The notes under the pieces are model-generated. The model searched no databases. It was given only the letters and a program-made list of their open reading frames with translations, and was not told the origin of the DNA. From contig NZ_JAIZAP010000021.1 of assembly GCF_020404745.1 (NCBI RefSeq), forward strand, positions 1 to 64,000: 64,000 nt of DNA, in the 5' to 3' direction. This document shows, piece after piece, positions 44,402-52,075 of the stretch (within the stretch, counting starts at the first letter, position 1; the number at the start of each line of letters is the position of its first letter). The position numbers and the translations under genes are program-made. The stretch is from Aquibacillus saliphilus (GTDB lineage: Bacteria; Bacillota; Bacilli; Bacillales; Amphibacillaceae).

Positions 44402-44887
44402 TTAAGGATTTGTTTTATAAATATTTTGGAATGCCTGTTCAATTAGTAGATGAAACTCAATCATATCTCTTAATTTGTTGTTAATATGATTGACTTCACT
44501 ATTCTCGATACTCTCTTTATCTAAGCTACTTTCTATTTCTTTCAAAGATTGTTTTTGTTGAATTGTTGTTTCTAATCTCTTTTGAACGAATGTTTTCAAA
44601 AACCTTTTGTAAAGGTTTTCGTCAGCAGTGTACAAATCTTTTCGATTTCCTTTTTTCCATACACGGTCAACTAATTTCATCTCTAATAGATTACGCACGG
44701 CAGTACTAATGGATGTCTTGCTTTTGCCTAATTCTTCACTCATTTGATCTAAAGTCATTGGAGAATCTTTTAAATAGAGAATGGAAAATAGTCTAGCCTC
44801 TGCTGAAGTTAAATCAAACATTTCCATTGTTTTTGAAAACTCAGTAATAACCTTATTGTTTATTTCATCAAGATGATTTTCAGTCAT
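44402..44887 (-). CDS. GbsR-family regulator of the opuA operon
   Basis: 161-residue winged-helix protein of the GbsR/OpcR type: FDLTSAEARLFSILYLKDSPMT, MSEELGKSKTSISTAVRNLLEM (helix-turn-helix), KKGNRKDLYTADENLY. It diverges from opuAA and faces a 14-bp perfect inverted repeat over the opuA promoter, so it very probably regulates opuA. OpcR of B. subtilis represses the related opuB and opuC transporter genes. The ligand, if any, is unknown. It differs clearly from the longer paralogue at 39620. Confidence 0.88.
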   Translation of the reverse strand: MTENHLDEINNKVITEFSKTMEMFDLTSAEARLFSILYLKDSPMTLDQMSEELGKSKTSISTAVRNLLEMKLVDRVWKKGNRKDLYTADENLYKRFLKTFVQKRLETTIQQKQSLKEIESSLDKESIENSEVNHINNKLRDMIEFHLLIEQAFQNIYKTNP

Positions 44888-45028
44888 AGGAGCCTCCCTT
44901 AAGAACGTTAATACATTAAGAGTACAACAAAATATATTATAAAGGAAATTGCATAGTTGTAAGTAATTTGGAGAAATTAAGTGGAAATCGAAGAAAAAAA
45001 CAGAAAAACATTATACAGATTAAACTGA

Positions 45029-45077
45029 ATATAAAATTCAAACGAAAATAATAGTGTGTATCATTTGAATTTTATAT
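45029..45077. promoter_or_regulatory. 14-bp perfect inverted repeat, candidate operator of opuA
   Basis: ATATAAAATTCAAA (45029-45042) and TTTGAATTTTATAT (45064-45077) are exact complements with a 21-base spacer. The right arm contains the -35 box of the opuA promoter. It lies between the divergent GbsR-type gene and opuAA and is the best candidate binding site for that regulator. Confidence 0.7.
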
Positions 45078-45094
45078 GGGATAAAGGATATAGT
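45065..45094 (+). promoter_or_regulatory. sigma-A-type promoter of opuA
   Basis: TTGAAT (45065-45070), an 18-base spacer and TATAGT (45089-45094). It is about 157 bases upstream of the opuAA start, leaving a long untranslated leader in which nothing else was recognised. Confidence 0.55.
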
Positions 45095-45251
45095 ATTAAA
45101 GGAATGCTTAAGTCGTGGCGTTATCGTAAAATGACTTAAAAGAACCTATTTGTATTACTTATATTTCTTTTGCTAATGTTTATGTAGTAATTTAAAAAGG
45201 TACTGTAAGTTATCTAAAAGGTAAATTATTGAAAGTAAAGAGGTGAATGTA

Positions 45252-46451
45252 GTGCCGGTTATTCAAGTAGAAGGCTTATCAAAAGTATTTGGTAAAAATA
45301 CGAAAGAAGCACTTAAACTCCTGGACGAAGGAAAAACAAAAGAAGAAATACTTAAAAAAACTGGTAATACAGTTGGTGTTAACAGAGCGTCTTTTGAAGT
45401 AGAAGCAGGAGAGGTCTTTGTTATTATGGGTTTGTCAGGTAGTGGTAAGTCAACATTAGTGCGTCTGATAAATCGGTTAATTGAACCGACTGAGGGTAGC
45501 GTAATGATAGATGGAGAAAATTTGGCTAAAATGGACAAAACGAATCTTCGTCGTGTACGCCGTGAGAAGTTAAGTATGGTTTTCCAAAAGTTCGGATTAT
45601 TTCCTCACCGGACAATATTGGAAAATGCGGAGTTCGGTTTGGAAATACAAGGATTAGACAAAGAAAAGAGAAGTAAAAAAGCAACAGAAGCTTTAAAACT
45701 GGTTGGACTCGGAGAATATATCCACCAGAAACCCGCTCAGCTATCAGGTGGTATGCAACAGCGGGTAGGATTAGCTCGAGCTTTGGCAAATGATCCTGAA
45801 GTACTATTAATGGATGAGGCTTTCTCCGCACTTGATCCATTGATTCGTAAAGACATGCAAGATGAACTACTTGATTTACAGGAAACGATGAAGAAGACAA
45901 TTATCTTTATCACGCATGATTTAGATGAGGCTTTACGCATCGGTGATCGTATTGCGTTAATGAATGGTGGATCCATAGTACAAATTGGTACACCAGAAGA
46001 AATATTAGTGAACCCTGCTAATGATTACGTTGAAAAGTTCGTTCAGGATGTAGATCGTTCCAAAGTATTAACTGCTGAACATATCATGAAGCGCCCGGAA
46101 ACGATTAATATTGAAAAGCACGGACCTAGAGTTGCTTTAGAACGGATGAGAGAAGTAGGATTATCTAGTATTTACATAACTGATGCAAAACGTAACTTAA
46201 AAGGTTATGTAACTGCAGATGATGCTTCTGAAGCACGTAAAAATGAAGTTAGAGATTTAAATGAAATATTGAAAACTGATGTACCAACAGTATCAAAGGA
46301 TACAACAATGCATGATATATTTGAGGTTATTCATGATTCACCGGTGCCAATTGCAGTGGTAGAAGATGGTAAGCTGTTGGGCATCATTGTACGAGGTGCA
46401 GTAATTGCTGCACTAGCAGGTGAGGGTGAGGTGAATTTAAATAATGCTTGA
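45252..46451 (+). CDS. opuAA: glycine betaine ABC transporter ATPase OpuAA
   Basis: 399-residue ATPase of the osmoprotectant importer OpuA. Walker [10 protein letters not shown] (60-68), signature [15 protein letters not shown], Walker [15 protein letters not shown]-loop ITHDLDEAL. Two CBS domains fill the C-terminal 130 residues (from [12 protein letters not shown]), the part known to sense ionic strength in OpuA-type transporters. The start is GTG at 45252, 8 bases after AAAGAGG. It overlaps opuAB by 8 bases. Confidence 0.94.
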   Translation: MPVIQVEGLSKVFGKNTKEALKLLDEGKTKEEILKKTGNTVGVNRASFEVEAGEVFVIMGLSGSGKSTLVRLINRLIEPTEGSVMIDGENLAKMDKTNLRRVRREKLSMVFQKFGLFPHRTILENAEFGLEIQGLDKEKRSKKATEALKLVGLGEYIHQKPAQLSGGMQQRVGLARALANDPEVLLMDEAFSALDPLIRKDMQDELLDLQETMKKTIIFITHDLDEALRIGDRIALMNGGSIVQIGTPEEILVNPANDYVEKFVQDVDRSKVLTAEHIMKRPETINIEKHGPRVALERMREVGLSSIYITDAKRNLKGYVTADDASEARKNEVRDLNEILKTDVPTVSKDTTMHDIFEVIHDSPVPIAVVEDGKLLGIIVRGAVIAALAGEGEVNLNNA

Positions 46452-47289
46452 TTTTATTCCAAAAATCCCAATCGCAGAGGCTGTAAGTGATTTTACCGAT
46501 GATATAACAAATGCATTTGCATGGCTATTTAATCCGATAAAAAACCAATTTGGAGACTTTATGGAATGGTCTGCGGATCTTTTAGTTGCAATTCCGCCAA
46601 TTATTATCATTCTAGTTGTGGCATTGTTGGCATTTTTTATTACTGGAAAACGAATTGGTTTAGCAATTTTTTCAGTTATAGGGTTATGGCTTATTTATAA
46701 TCAAGGTTTATGGGAAGAATTAATGTTTACTTTTTCTTTGGTATTAATCGCAAGTTTACTTTCAGTAATAATTGGAGTTCCGGTTGGAATTTTAATGTCT
46801 AAGAGTAAATTAGCAGAAAATATTATTAGTCCAATTTTAGATTTTATGCAAACAATGCCTGCTTTTGTTTACCTAATCCCTGCTGTTGCTTTTTTCAGTA
46901 TTGGAATGGTACCAGGGATATTTGCATCATTAATATTTGCAACACCACCAACGGTTCGTTTTACGAATCTAGGTATTAGGCAGGTTTCAGAAGAGTTAGT
47001 AGAGGCTTCAGACGCCTTTGGTAGTACGGGGACACAGAAACTTTTTAAAGTTGAACTACCAATGGCAAAGAGTACAATCATGGCGGGTATTAACCAAACA
47101 GTTATGTTATCTTTGTCTATGGTTGTTATTGCATCAATGATTGGTGCGCCTGGATTAGGAAGAGAAGTACTATCCTCCTTACAACGCGCGCAAGTTGGAA
47201 CAGGTTTCGTAGCAGGTATTGGAATTGTAATCCTGGCTATCATTATTGACCGTTTCACTCAAAATCTGAACATGAAGAAAGCAGATTAA
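46444..47289 (+). CDS. opuAB: glycine betaine ABC transporter permease OpuAB
   Basis: 281-residue membrane subunit with about 6-7 hydrophobic segments after an N-terminal amphipathic region ([20 protein letters not shown]) typical of ProW/OpuAB. The EAA-like coupling loop [26 protein letters not shown] lies near residues 183-208. The gene overlaps opuAA, with GAGGTGAA in the upstream frame as the ribosome binding site. It forms a homodimer channel in OpuA. Length matches B. subtilis OpuAB. Confidence 0.94.
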   Translation: MLDFIPKIPIAEAVSDFTDDITNAFAWLFNPIKNQFGDFMEWSADLLVAIPPIIIILVVALLAFFITGKRIGLAIFSVIGLWLIYNQGLWEELMFTFSLVLIASLLSVIIGVPVGILMSKSKLAENIISPILDFMQTMPAFVYLIPAVAFFSIGMVPGIFASLIFATPPTVRFTNLGIRQVSEELVEASDAFGSTGTQKLFKVELPMAKSTIMAGINQTVMLSLSMVVIASMIGAPGLGREVLSSLQRAQVGTGFVAGIGIVILAIIIDRFTQNLNMKKAD

Positions 47290-47362
47290 TTTGTTGGCTA
47301 CTTTTCTTAAGGGAAAAGTTAACCATAAATAAAAAAATAGGAATAGGGGAGATTTATTAGTT

Positions 47363-48301
47363 ATGATAAAACTACAATGGAAACATTTAGGTCTAGTACT
47401 TGTACTAGTACTTTCATTAGTATTAGCTGCATGTGGTGGAGCAGAAGAAGAAGAAAACACTGATGGTGGTGACACAACAGGTGACACTACTGAAGAGGAA
47501 GCTACAGGAGTAGAAATGGGTAATGAAGAGCTTGAACTTGTTTATGTAGAATGGGACTCTGAAATTGCTTCTACAAATGTTATTTCTCAAGTACTTGAAA
47601 GCGAAGGATACGATGTTAAAATTACTCCTATCGATAACGCTGTTATGTGGGAATCGGTTGCAAATGGAGACGCTGATGGTATGGTAGCGGCATGGTTACC
47701 TGGTACACACGGACCTTTATATGAAGAACATAAAGATAATCTTGTTGAGTTAGGTCCAAATTTAGAAGGTGCTAAAATTGGTTTAGTTGTTCCTGAATAT
47801 ATGGATGCAACTACAATTGGAGATCTTGCTAATTTTTCAGAGGAATTAGATGGTAGCATTACAGGAATTGAGCCTGGTGCTGGTGTGGTTCAAGCTGCTG
47901 AACAATCTATTGAAGACTATGGTTTAGAGAATTTTGAAGTGCAATCTTCTTCTAGTGGTGCGATGGCAACAGCTCTTGGGCAAGCAATTGATAATGAAGA
48001 ACCAATTGTTGTTACTGGATGGACTCCACACTGGAAGTTCGCTCAGTATGACCTTAAGTATCTAGAAGATCCAGAAGAATCATTTGGTGGAGCTGAAACA
48101 ATCGAAACAATGGTACGTCAAGGACTTGAAGAAGATAGTCCTGCAGCTTATCAAATTTTAGACCAATTCAACTGGACTCCAGCGGATATGGAAGAAATTA
48201 TGCTAGAAGTTTCTAATGGTGCAACTCCAGAAGAAGCATCTGCAACTTGGATTGAAAATAACCAAGATAAAGTTGATGAGTGGACTGCTGGATTAGAGTA
48301 A
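47363..48301 (+). CDS. opuAC: glycine betaine-binding lipoprotein OpuAC, half order A-B
   Basis: 312 residues. The lipobox LAAC ends at Cys24, and an acidic linker follows to about residue 53. Half A (about 56-155) holds VEWDSEIASTNV, ADGMVAAWLPGTH and GAKIGLVVPEYM. Half B (about 163-312) holds SITGIEPGAGVVQAAEQ, VVTGWTPHWKFAQYDLKYLEDP and EWTAGLE. Trp64, Trp111 and Trp220 can form the aromatic cage for the trimethylammonium group. As I recall B. subtilis OpuAC, its order is B-A, so this gene is permuted against it, while the next gene has the B. subtilis order. The highly acidic surface fits a salt-tolerant host. Confidence 0.92.
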   Translation: MIKLQWKHLGLVLVLVLSLVLAACGGAEEEENTDGGDTTGDTTEEEATGVEMGNEELELVYVEWDSEIASTNVISQVLESEGYDVKITPIDNAVMWESVANGDADGMVAAWLPGTHGPLYEEHKDNLVELGPNLEGAKIGLVVPEYMDATTIGDLANFSEELDGSITGIEPGAGVVQAAEQSIEDYGLENFEVQSSSSGAMATALGQAIDNEEPIVVTGWTPHWKFAQYDLKYLEDPEESFGGAETIETMVRQGLEEDSPAAYQILDQFNWTPADMEEIMLEVSNGATPEEASATWIENNQDKVDEWTAGLE

Positions 48302-48328
48302 ACTTAAACAATATTCATTGAAGTAAAT

Positions 48329-48370
48329 AAAGAACTGCCATTCGGGTAAAACTAATGGCAGTTCTTTTTA
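48329..48370 (+). terminator. terminator-like hairpin between the two opuAC-type genes
   Basis: AAAGAACTGCCATT (48329-48342) pairs with AATGGCAGTTCTT (48354-48366), followed by TTT. Only about 35 bases lie between it and the next start codon, with no room for an ordinary promoter, so the next gene depends on readthrough or an unusual promoter. Confidence 0.8.
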
Positions 48371-48404
48371 TTTTGTCAAAAATGAATACAGGAGGTTTGG
48401 GATA

Positions 48405-49319
48405 ATGAGAAATAAACGGTTAAACCGAATAGGTATTATCACTGGTTTATCATTTGGAATCTTTATTTCTGGTTGCGGAACAGATGAAAATGAAGAAGAG
48501 AACAATCAGGCAGAACAAACAAATTTTGGTGAAGAGATGAATTTCACCATTACAGGTATTGAGCCTGGTGCTGGTGTTACTCAAGCAACAGAACAGGTAT
48601 TAGAAGACTATGAGAATCTGGAAGATTGGGAATTTGAGACGGCTTCTACTGCGGCTATGTTAACCGCTCTAGGGGATGCCTATGACAAAGAAGAACCAAT
48701 TGTTGTTACAGGATGGTCTCCTCATTGGATATTTGCTGAATGGGATCTTAAATATTTAGAAGATCCAAAGGGGATTTATGGTGACGTTGAATATATTAGT
48801 ACAATTGTAAGACAAGAGCTAAAAAGCGACATGCCAGAAGCATATGAAATATTGGATAGGTTTCACTGGGAATCAGAAGATATGGAAGAAGTAATGCTTG
48901 CTGCTCAAGAAATTGAGTTTGAAGAAGCGGCCAAAAACTGGATTAAAGATAATAAAGATACAGTTTCTGAATGGACAGAAGGTCTACAACAAGTTGATGG
49001 CCAATCAATTGAGCTTGTTTTAACTCCATGGGATACAGAACGCTCATCAGCCCATGTGATGAGTCAAGTCCTACACAACCAAGGGTATGAAGTAACGCTG
49101 ACCCCGGTCGACCCGTCAGTTATGATTCAAGCAGTTGCTACAGGTGATGCAGATGCATCGCTAGCACCGTGGTTACCTAGGACCCATGGTGACTTTTATG
49201 ATGCATATGAAGGTGAATTTGAAGACTTAGGTGAAAACTTAAAAGGAGCGAAGATCGGACTAGTTGTTCCAAAATATATGGATATTGAATCAATTGAAGA
49301 CTTAGAGGAAAAGAAGTAG
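48405..49319 (+). CDS. second glycine betaine-binding lipoprotein, circularly permuted order B-A
   Basis: 304 residues. The lipobox ISGC ends at Cys24. Half B comes first (about 46-194): FTITGIEPGAGVTQATEQ, VVTGWSPHWIFAEWDLKYLEDP, EWTEGLQ. Half A follows (about 201-300): IELVLTPWDTERSSAHVMSQ, ADASLAPWLPRTHGDFY, GAKIGLVVPKYM. The same blocks occur in the previous gene in the reverse order. The cage residues Trp104, Trp209 and Trp256 are kept, so it should bind betaine or a similar compound. AGGAGG lies 10 bases before the ATG. No extra permease is encoded, so it presumably shares OpuAA-OpuAB. Confidence 0.9.
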   Translation: MRNKRLNRIGIITGLSFGIFISGCGTDENEEENNQAEQTNFGEEMNFTITGIEPGAGVTQATEQVLEDYENLEDWEFETASTAAMLTALGDAYDKEEPIVVTGWSPHWIFAEWDLKYLEDPKGIYGDVEYISTIVRQELKSDMPEAYEILDRFHWESEDMEEVMLAAQEIEFEEAAKNWIKDNKDTVSEWTEGLQQVDGQSIELVLTPWDTERSSAHVMSQVLHNQGYEVTLTPVDPSVMIQAVATGDADASLAPWLPRTHGDFYDAYEGEFEDLGENLKGAKIGLVVPKYMDIESIEDLEEKK

Positions 49320-49342
49320 TTAGAAATAATTGTTCGCACAAC

Positions 49343-49381
49343 AAAAAGTTCGCCATCACTAGGTGAGGGCGAACTTTTTTG
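49343..49381. terminator. bidirectional terminator
   Basis: AAAAAGTTCGCC (49343-49354) and GGCGAACTTTTTT (49368-49380) with inner TCAC/GTGA pairing. It serves the lipoprotein gene and the leftward yhaH, which ends at 49382. Confidence 0.88.
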
Positions 49382-49747
49382 TTAATCTTCCCTTTTTGAC
49401 GTACTTTCTTCTAATTCTTTTAAACTTTTCTCAATCTGCGCTAGGTATTTCTGAATATTTTTTTGATGCGGTTCAATAGTTTGTTTCCAGCTTTCAATTG
49501 ATTGTTTCATATCCGAAGACAAGTCTTTAATTAAAGAAACACCTTCCTTAGAAGTTTGAGCAATTTGATCGGTCAAATGAATACCTTCATTTTTTAGCTT
49601 ATCGAACGAATGGACCAAACCCTCACCGCGTGATTTAGCTTGATTGCGGAGTTCTTTTCCAGAAGTTGGAGCACTAAGTAAAGTAGTTGCACCGCCCACA
49701 ACTCCCCCAATGATTAAGCCGAGTAGTAATGATTTTCCGTTTGCCAT
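49382..49747 (-). CDS. yhaH: YtxH-domain protein YhaH
   Basis: 121 residues: an N-terminal glycine-rich membrane segment (LLLGLIIGGVVGGATTLLSAP, residues 7-27) with the YtxH signature SAPTSGKELRNQAKSRGE, then a long charged helix. YtxH-type proteins are linked to general stress in Bacillus; the role is unknown. An AGGAGTG-type site precedes the ATG. It ends right at the shared hairpin and resumes the conserved yha gene order (yhaH-trpP-hit). Confidence 0.87.
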   Translation of the reverse strand: MANGKSLLLGLIIGGVVGGATTLLSAPTSGKELRNQAKSRGEGLVHSFDKLKNEGIHLTDQIAQTSKEGVSLIKDLSSDMKQSIESWKQTIEPHQKNIQKYLAQIEKSLKELEESTSKRED

Positions 49748-49829
49748 CGCTTACACTCCTTTCTATCCATATTATACTATGTTCTCGAATTTTGTAATTA
49801 TAAAACATAGAAATACTCAAATTTTAATA

Positions 49830-49861
49830 AAACAACCTCCGAGCTATTTCGGAGGTTGTTT
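49830..49861 (-). terminator. terminator of trpP
   Basis: AACAACCTCCGA (49831-49842) and TCGGAGGTTGTT (49849-49860) form a perfect 12-bp stem, followed on the minus strand by TTATTAAAATTTG. Confidence 0.85.
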
Positions 49862-49867
49862 ATGTGA

Positions 49868-50386
49868 CTATAACGTAACAGGTTGAGCTCGTTTCATAAT
49901 GTTTGTTACAATAGGATATAAAACTACGATAAATATCACATTAAACAATGTGGCAGGAAGTACAATACCAGCGAATAATGCGATAAAGCTTCCTGGTAGT
50001 AATCCAATCACATACAGTGCCATTACTAGGAACACTGTTCCACTTACAATAGTTCCAACAGCCGCAAGAATTGGTGCTGAAATGTTAAGATTGGTTCGAT
50101 TTTTAACAAGCAAATATAATCCAAAAAAGATAAAAGCGGTAATTGGCTTGTCTACAATATTAGAAATTTGTCCACCAGGGGCTGTCGTCGTTAATGCCGA
50201 GATAATACCGGTAACTATTGACAGTAATAAAACATATTGAGTCTTCGGGAATAATAAAATCCCTAGAAACATCATCGGTAACATAATGTCTGGTCTCATA
50301 CCAAACAGAATCGGTGGGGCAATTGCGTGTAATACGGCACCAATCCCTATAAATAATGATAAAATAATTAAAACTCTTGTTTTCAT
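49868..50386 (-). CDS. trpP: tryptophan transporter TrpP
   Basis: 172-residue membrane protein with five to six hydrophobic segments; family blocks FGMRPDIMLPMMFLGILLFP, TTTAPGGQISNIVDKPITAF and a central VGTIVSGTVFLV match TrpP. It imports tryptophan. Translation is very probably controlled by the TRAP protein, because six regularly spaced GAG/UAG triplets cover the leader and ribosome binding site (see 50391-50423). Neighbours yhaH and hit match the B. subtilis arrangement. Confidence 0.92.
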   Translation of the reverse strand: MKTRVLIILSLFIGIGAVLHAIAPPILFGMRPDIMLPMMFLGILLFPKTQYVLLLSIVTGIISALTTTAPGGQISNIVDKPITAFIFFGLYLLVKNRTNLNISAPILAAVGTIVSGTVFLVMALYVIGLLPGSFIALFAGIVLPATLFNVIFIVVLYPIVTNIMKRAQPVTL

Positions 50387-50390
50387 AAAA

Positions 50391-50423
50391 CTCTCTCCTC
50401 TGCTCGGTCTATACTATTTCCTC
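50391..50423 (-). promoter_or_regulatory. TRAP-binding triplet array in the trpP leader
   Basis: On the minus strand, GAG/UAG triplets occur at plus positions 50421-50423, 50414-50416, 50409-50411, 50403-50405, 50398-50400 and 50393-50395, with spacers of 4, 2, 3, 2 and 2 bases. TRAP binds such repeats, two to three bases apart, when tryptophan is plentiful. The last triplets form the Shine-Dalgarno AGGAGAGAG, so binding would block translation, as known for B. subtilis trpP. Confidence 0.8.
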
Positions 50424-50524
50424 CCAATTATGCACTGATTGCTAATTGCGAAGGTTAGTTGTAATTATATCAAATAATAAATAAAATAAAAAGAATTAAA
50501 TTATTAGAATGTTCCATATATATA

Positions 50525-50562
50525 AGAAAGTCTCTAAATAGTGATTTAGAGACTTTCTATAC
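50525..50562. terminator. hairpin after hit
   Basis: AGAAAGTCTCTAAAT (50525-50539) and ATTTAGAGACTTTCT (50544-50558) form a perfect 15-bp stem with a 4-base loop. T-tracts are poor on both sides. It probably ends the leftward hit transcript. Confidence 0.65.
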
Positions 50563-50601
50563 TTTTTAAATGAATTTTTAAGATAGACTTGGATAAGTAT
50601 G

Positions 50602-51033
50602 TTAATCGGTCAGTTGACTATTAATATCACTAGCAATTTTTTGAAGTTCCTCTTGGCTGTTGTCATTATTTGTTTTCCAAACAGCACCGAAACCATCTCC
50701 TTTGCCGTAGCGAGGGATAAGATGTAAATGTAAATGAAAGACGGATTGACCAGCAGGTTCCTCATTGTTATTCAATATATTTAGCCCAATTGGCTGATAA
50801 ACTTTTTTGATAGCATTAGCTAATTTAGGAACGCGCTTAAATAATTCTGCAGCAACGTCTGATGGTGTGTCATAAATATCCTTAACATGGGTTTTAGGTA
50901 TTATTAACGTATGTCCTTTTGTCACCTGGCTAATGTCTAAAAATGCATAAACATAATCATCTTCGTACACTTTTGCTGAGGGAATATCACCGTTAGCTAT
51001 TTTACAAAAAAGACAATCTTTTGAATTACTCAT
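50602..51033 (-). CDS. hit: HIT family hydrolase
   Basis: 143-residue cytosolic nucleotide hydrolase/transferase of the Hint branch. The histidine triad HxHxHxx is HLHLHLIPRYG with His100, His102 and His104, and the N-terminal zinc-type CLFCKIANGDIPS is also present. Substrates are nucleoside phosphoramidates or similar. It lies between trpP and the ecs genes, as in B. subtilis, and diverges from ecsA across a 1-kb gap. An AGGAGTG-type site precedes the ATG. Confidence 0.93.
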   Translation of the reverse strand: MSNSKDCLFCKIANGDIPSAKVYEDDYVYAFLDISQVTKGHTLIIPKTHVKDIYDTPSDVAAELFKRVPKLANAIKKVYQPIGLNILNNNEEPAGQSVFHLHLHLIPRYGKGDGFGAVWKTNNDNSQEELQKIASDINSQLTD

Positions 51034-51320
51034 ACTTTCACTCCTTTATTTTTTCAATCAGCTAGGGAATTACTCTACTTTATACTATCATAGTAATAGT
51101 TTTCCTTGGTTTTAAATATCAACTTGTTTAATTAAGTTGTTTTCTTACAGATTGGGACAGCGGTTACTCGTCCCACTGAGAATGCACAAAAACTACTCGG
51201 TTGATTTCCTTTTATATTCTTTATAAGATGAGTGCTATGTCAGCGCTGCGGCAATACACTTCGCTTTTAAAGTGGGTTATCAATTGAAATATATTGATTA
51301 ATTTTTTCACACAATAACTA

Positions 51321-51450
51321 GTTGTTTGGAGCGGAGGGCAGTCGACTCCTGCGGGAAAAGCAACGGCTGAAAATCCCGCAGGAAGCGGTTTTCTTCCGAG
51401 GAAGTTGAAGCGTTGCCCGCGGAAAGCGACTGCCCGGAGCGGAAATCAAC
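51321..51450. repeat. structured GC-rich Bacillaceae repeat element
   Basis: An island of much higher GC than its surroundings. Direct repeats GGAGCGGA stand at 51328-51335 and 51436-51443. GGGCAGTCG (51336-51344) pairs with CGACTGCCC (51427-51435), CCTGCGGGA (51348-51356) pairs with TCCCGCAGG (51374-51382), and CTTCC/GGAAG forms a third stem. Loop bases GCAACG (51360-51365) can pair with CGTTGC (51411-51416). Very similar elements (GGAGCG...CTCCTGCGGGA...GGAGCGGAAATCAAC) are common in Bacillaceae genomes, as I recall, without a known function. Confidence 0.8.
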
Positions 51451-51589
51451 ATAGCAGACACGTCGTATTTTCTATCAACTGCGGAGATTAAAAAGTAACA
51501 ACACTTTCGAAAAGAGCATTAAATTAGACTATCCGTTTTCTTTATTTTATAGACTGTTGTAGTTTTATGTAAAGATTATCAATTTTTTT

Positions 51590-51659
51590 GGATAAAAACA
51601 AACGGGTTAGTCCTTTAACAGTTCAGTCATATGACCTTTCTGTTTAAGGACAACCCGCT
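51590..51659 (-). terminator. long hairpin with leftward T-tract
   Basis: CGGGTTAGTCCTTTAACAG (51603-51621) pairs with CTGTTTAAGGACAACCCG (51640-51657), with one bulge and one mismatch. On the minus strand it is followed by TTTGTTTTTATCC. It looks like a terminator, but no leftward gene ends here. Confidence 0.5.
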
Positions 51660-52075
51660 GTTTGAAGGAGAAGGATCATTTCATCATCTGTCATGAACTT
51701 GAACATAATTTTACTTGAACCAGGGGAATGATTCTTTCGATTACCAAGTTATAAACCTTTCGTCAACACCCCATTTGGCTAGAGTAGTTGCTCCCTTTTG
51801 GAAGAGGTTTGTAATACTAGACGATTATCTTTCACCGACACCTCATTTCGTGGATTTCCACAATATCATTGTCGTGAAGTAAAAAAAAATTAGCCTAACT
51901 CCTTCTCTAAGTATTCTGTTCAGAAAAGGATAATAATATTCAAGAAAAAATTTAAAGTACACTAGAGAAACTTCTGTATAATTGTAGAAGGATATAATTT
52001 TGGAAAAGCTATGGTGAAGTGGTAAAATTTTAATCAATATACATGTGTTTTTAGACTTTTAGGAGGTAATGTTAA

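Larger units (their letters stand above)
51034..52060. other. 1-kb gene-poor gap between hit and ecsA
   Basis: Contents: a small hairpin GGGAC/GTCCC (51154-51174), a structured GC-rich repeat (51321-51450), a long hairpin reading leftward (51603-51657), and 51660-52060, AT-rich with no supported gene. A minus-strand frame at 51843-52037 has no ribosome binding site or family. The block may hold remains of mobile DNA, but no transposase motif could be recognised. Confidence 0.6.

Noticed and set aside
48405-49319. Frameshift or assembly rearrangement as explanation of the swapped OpuAC halves
   Set aside because: The frame is open from signal peptide to stop, both halves are complete, the sequence differs widely from the neighbour, and the order matches that recalled for B. 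subtilis OpuAC.
51843-52037. Leftward 64-codon frame in the hit-ecsA gap
   Set aside because: No ribosome binding site, no recognisable motif, very AT-rich; a transposase relic was considered but no DDE or other motif could be seen.
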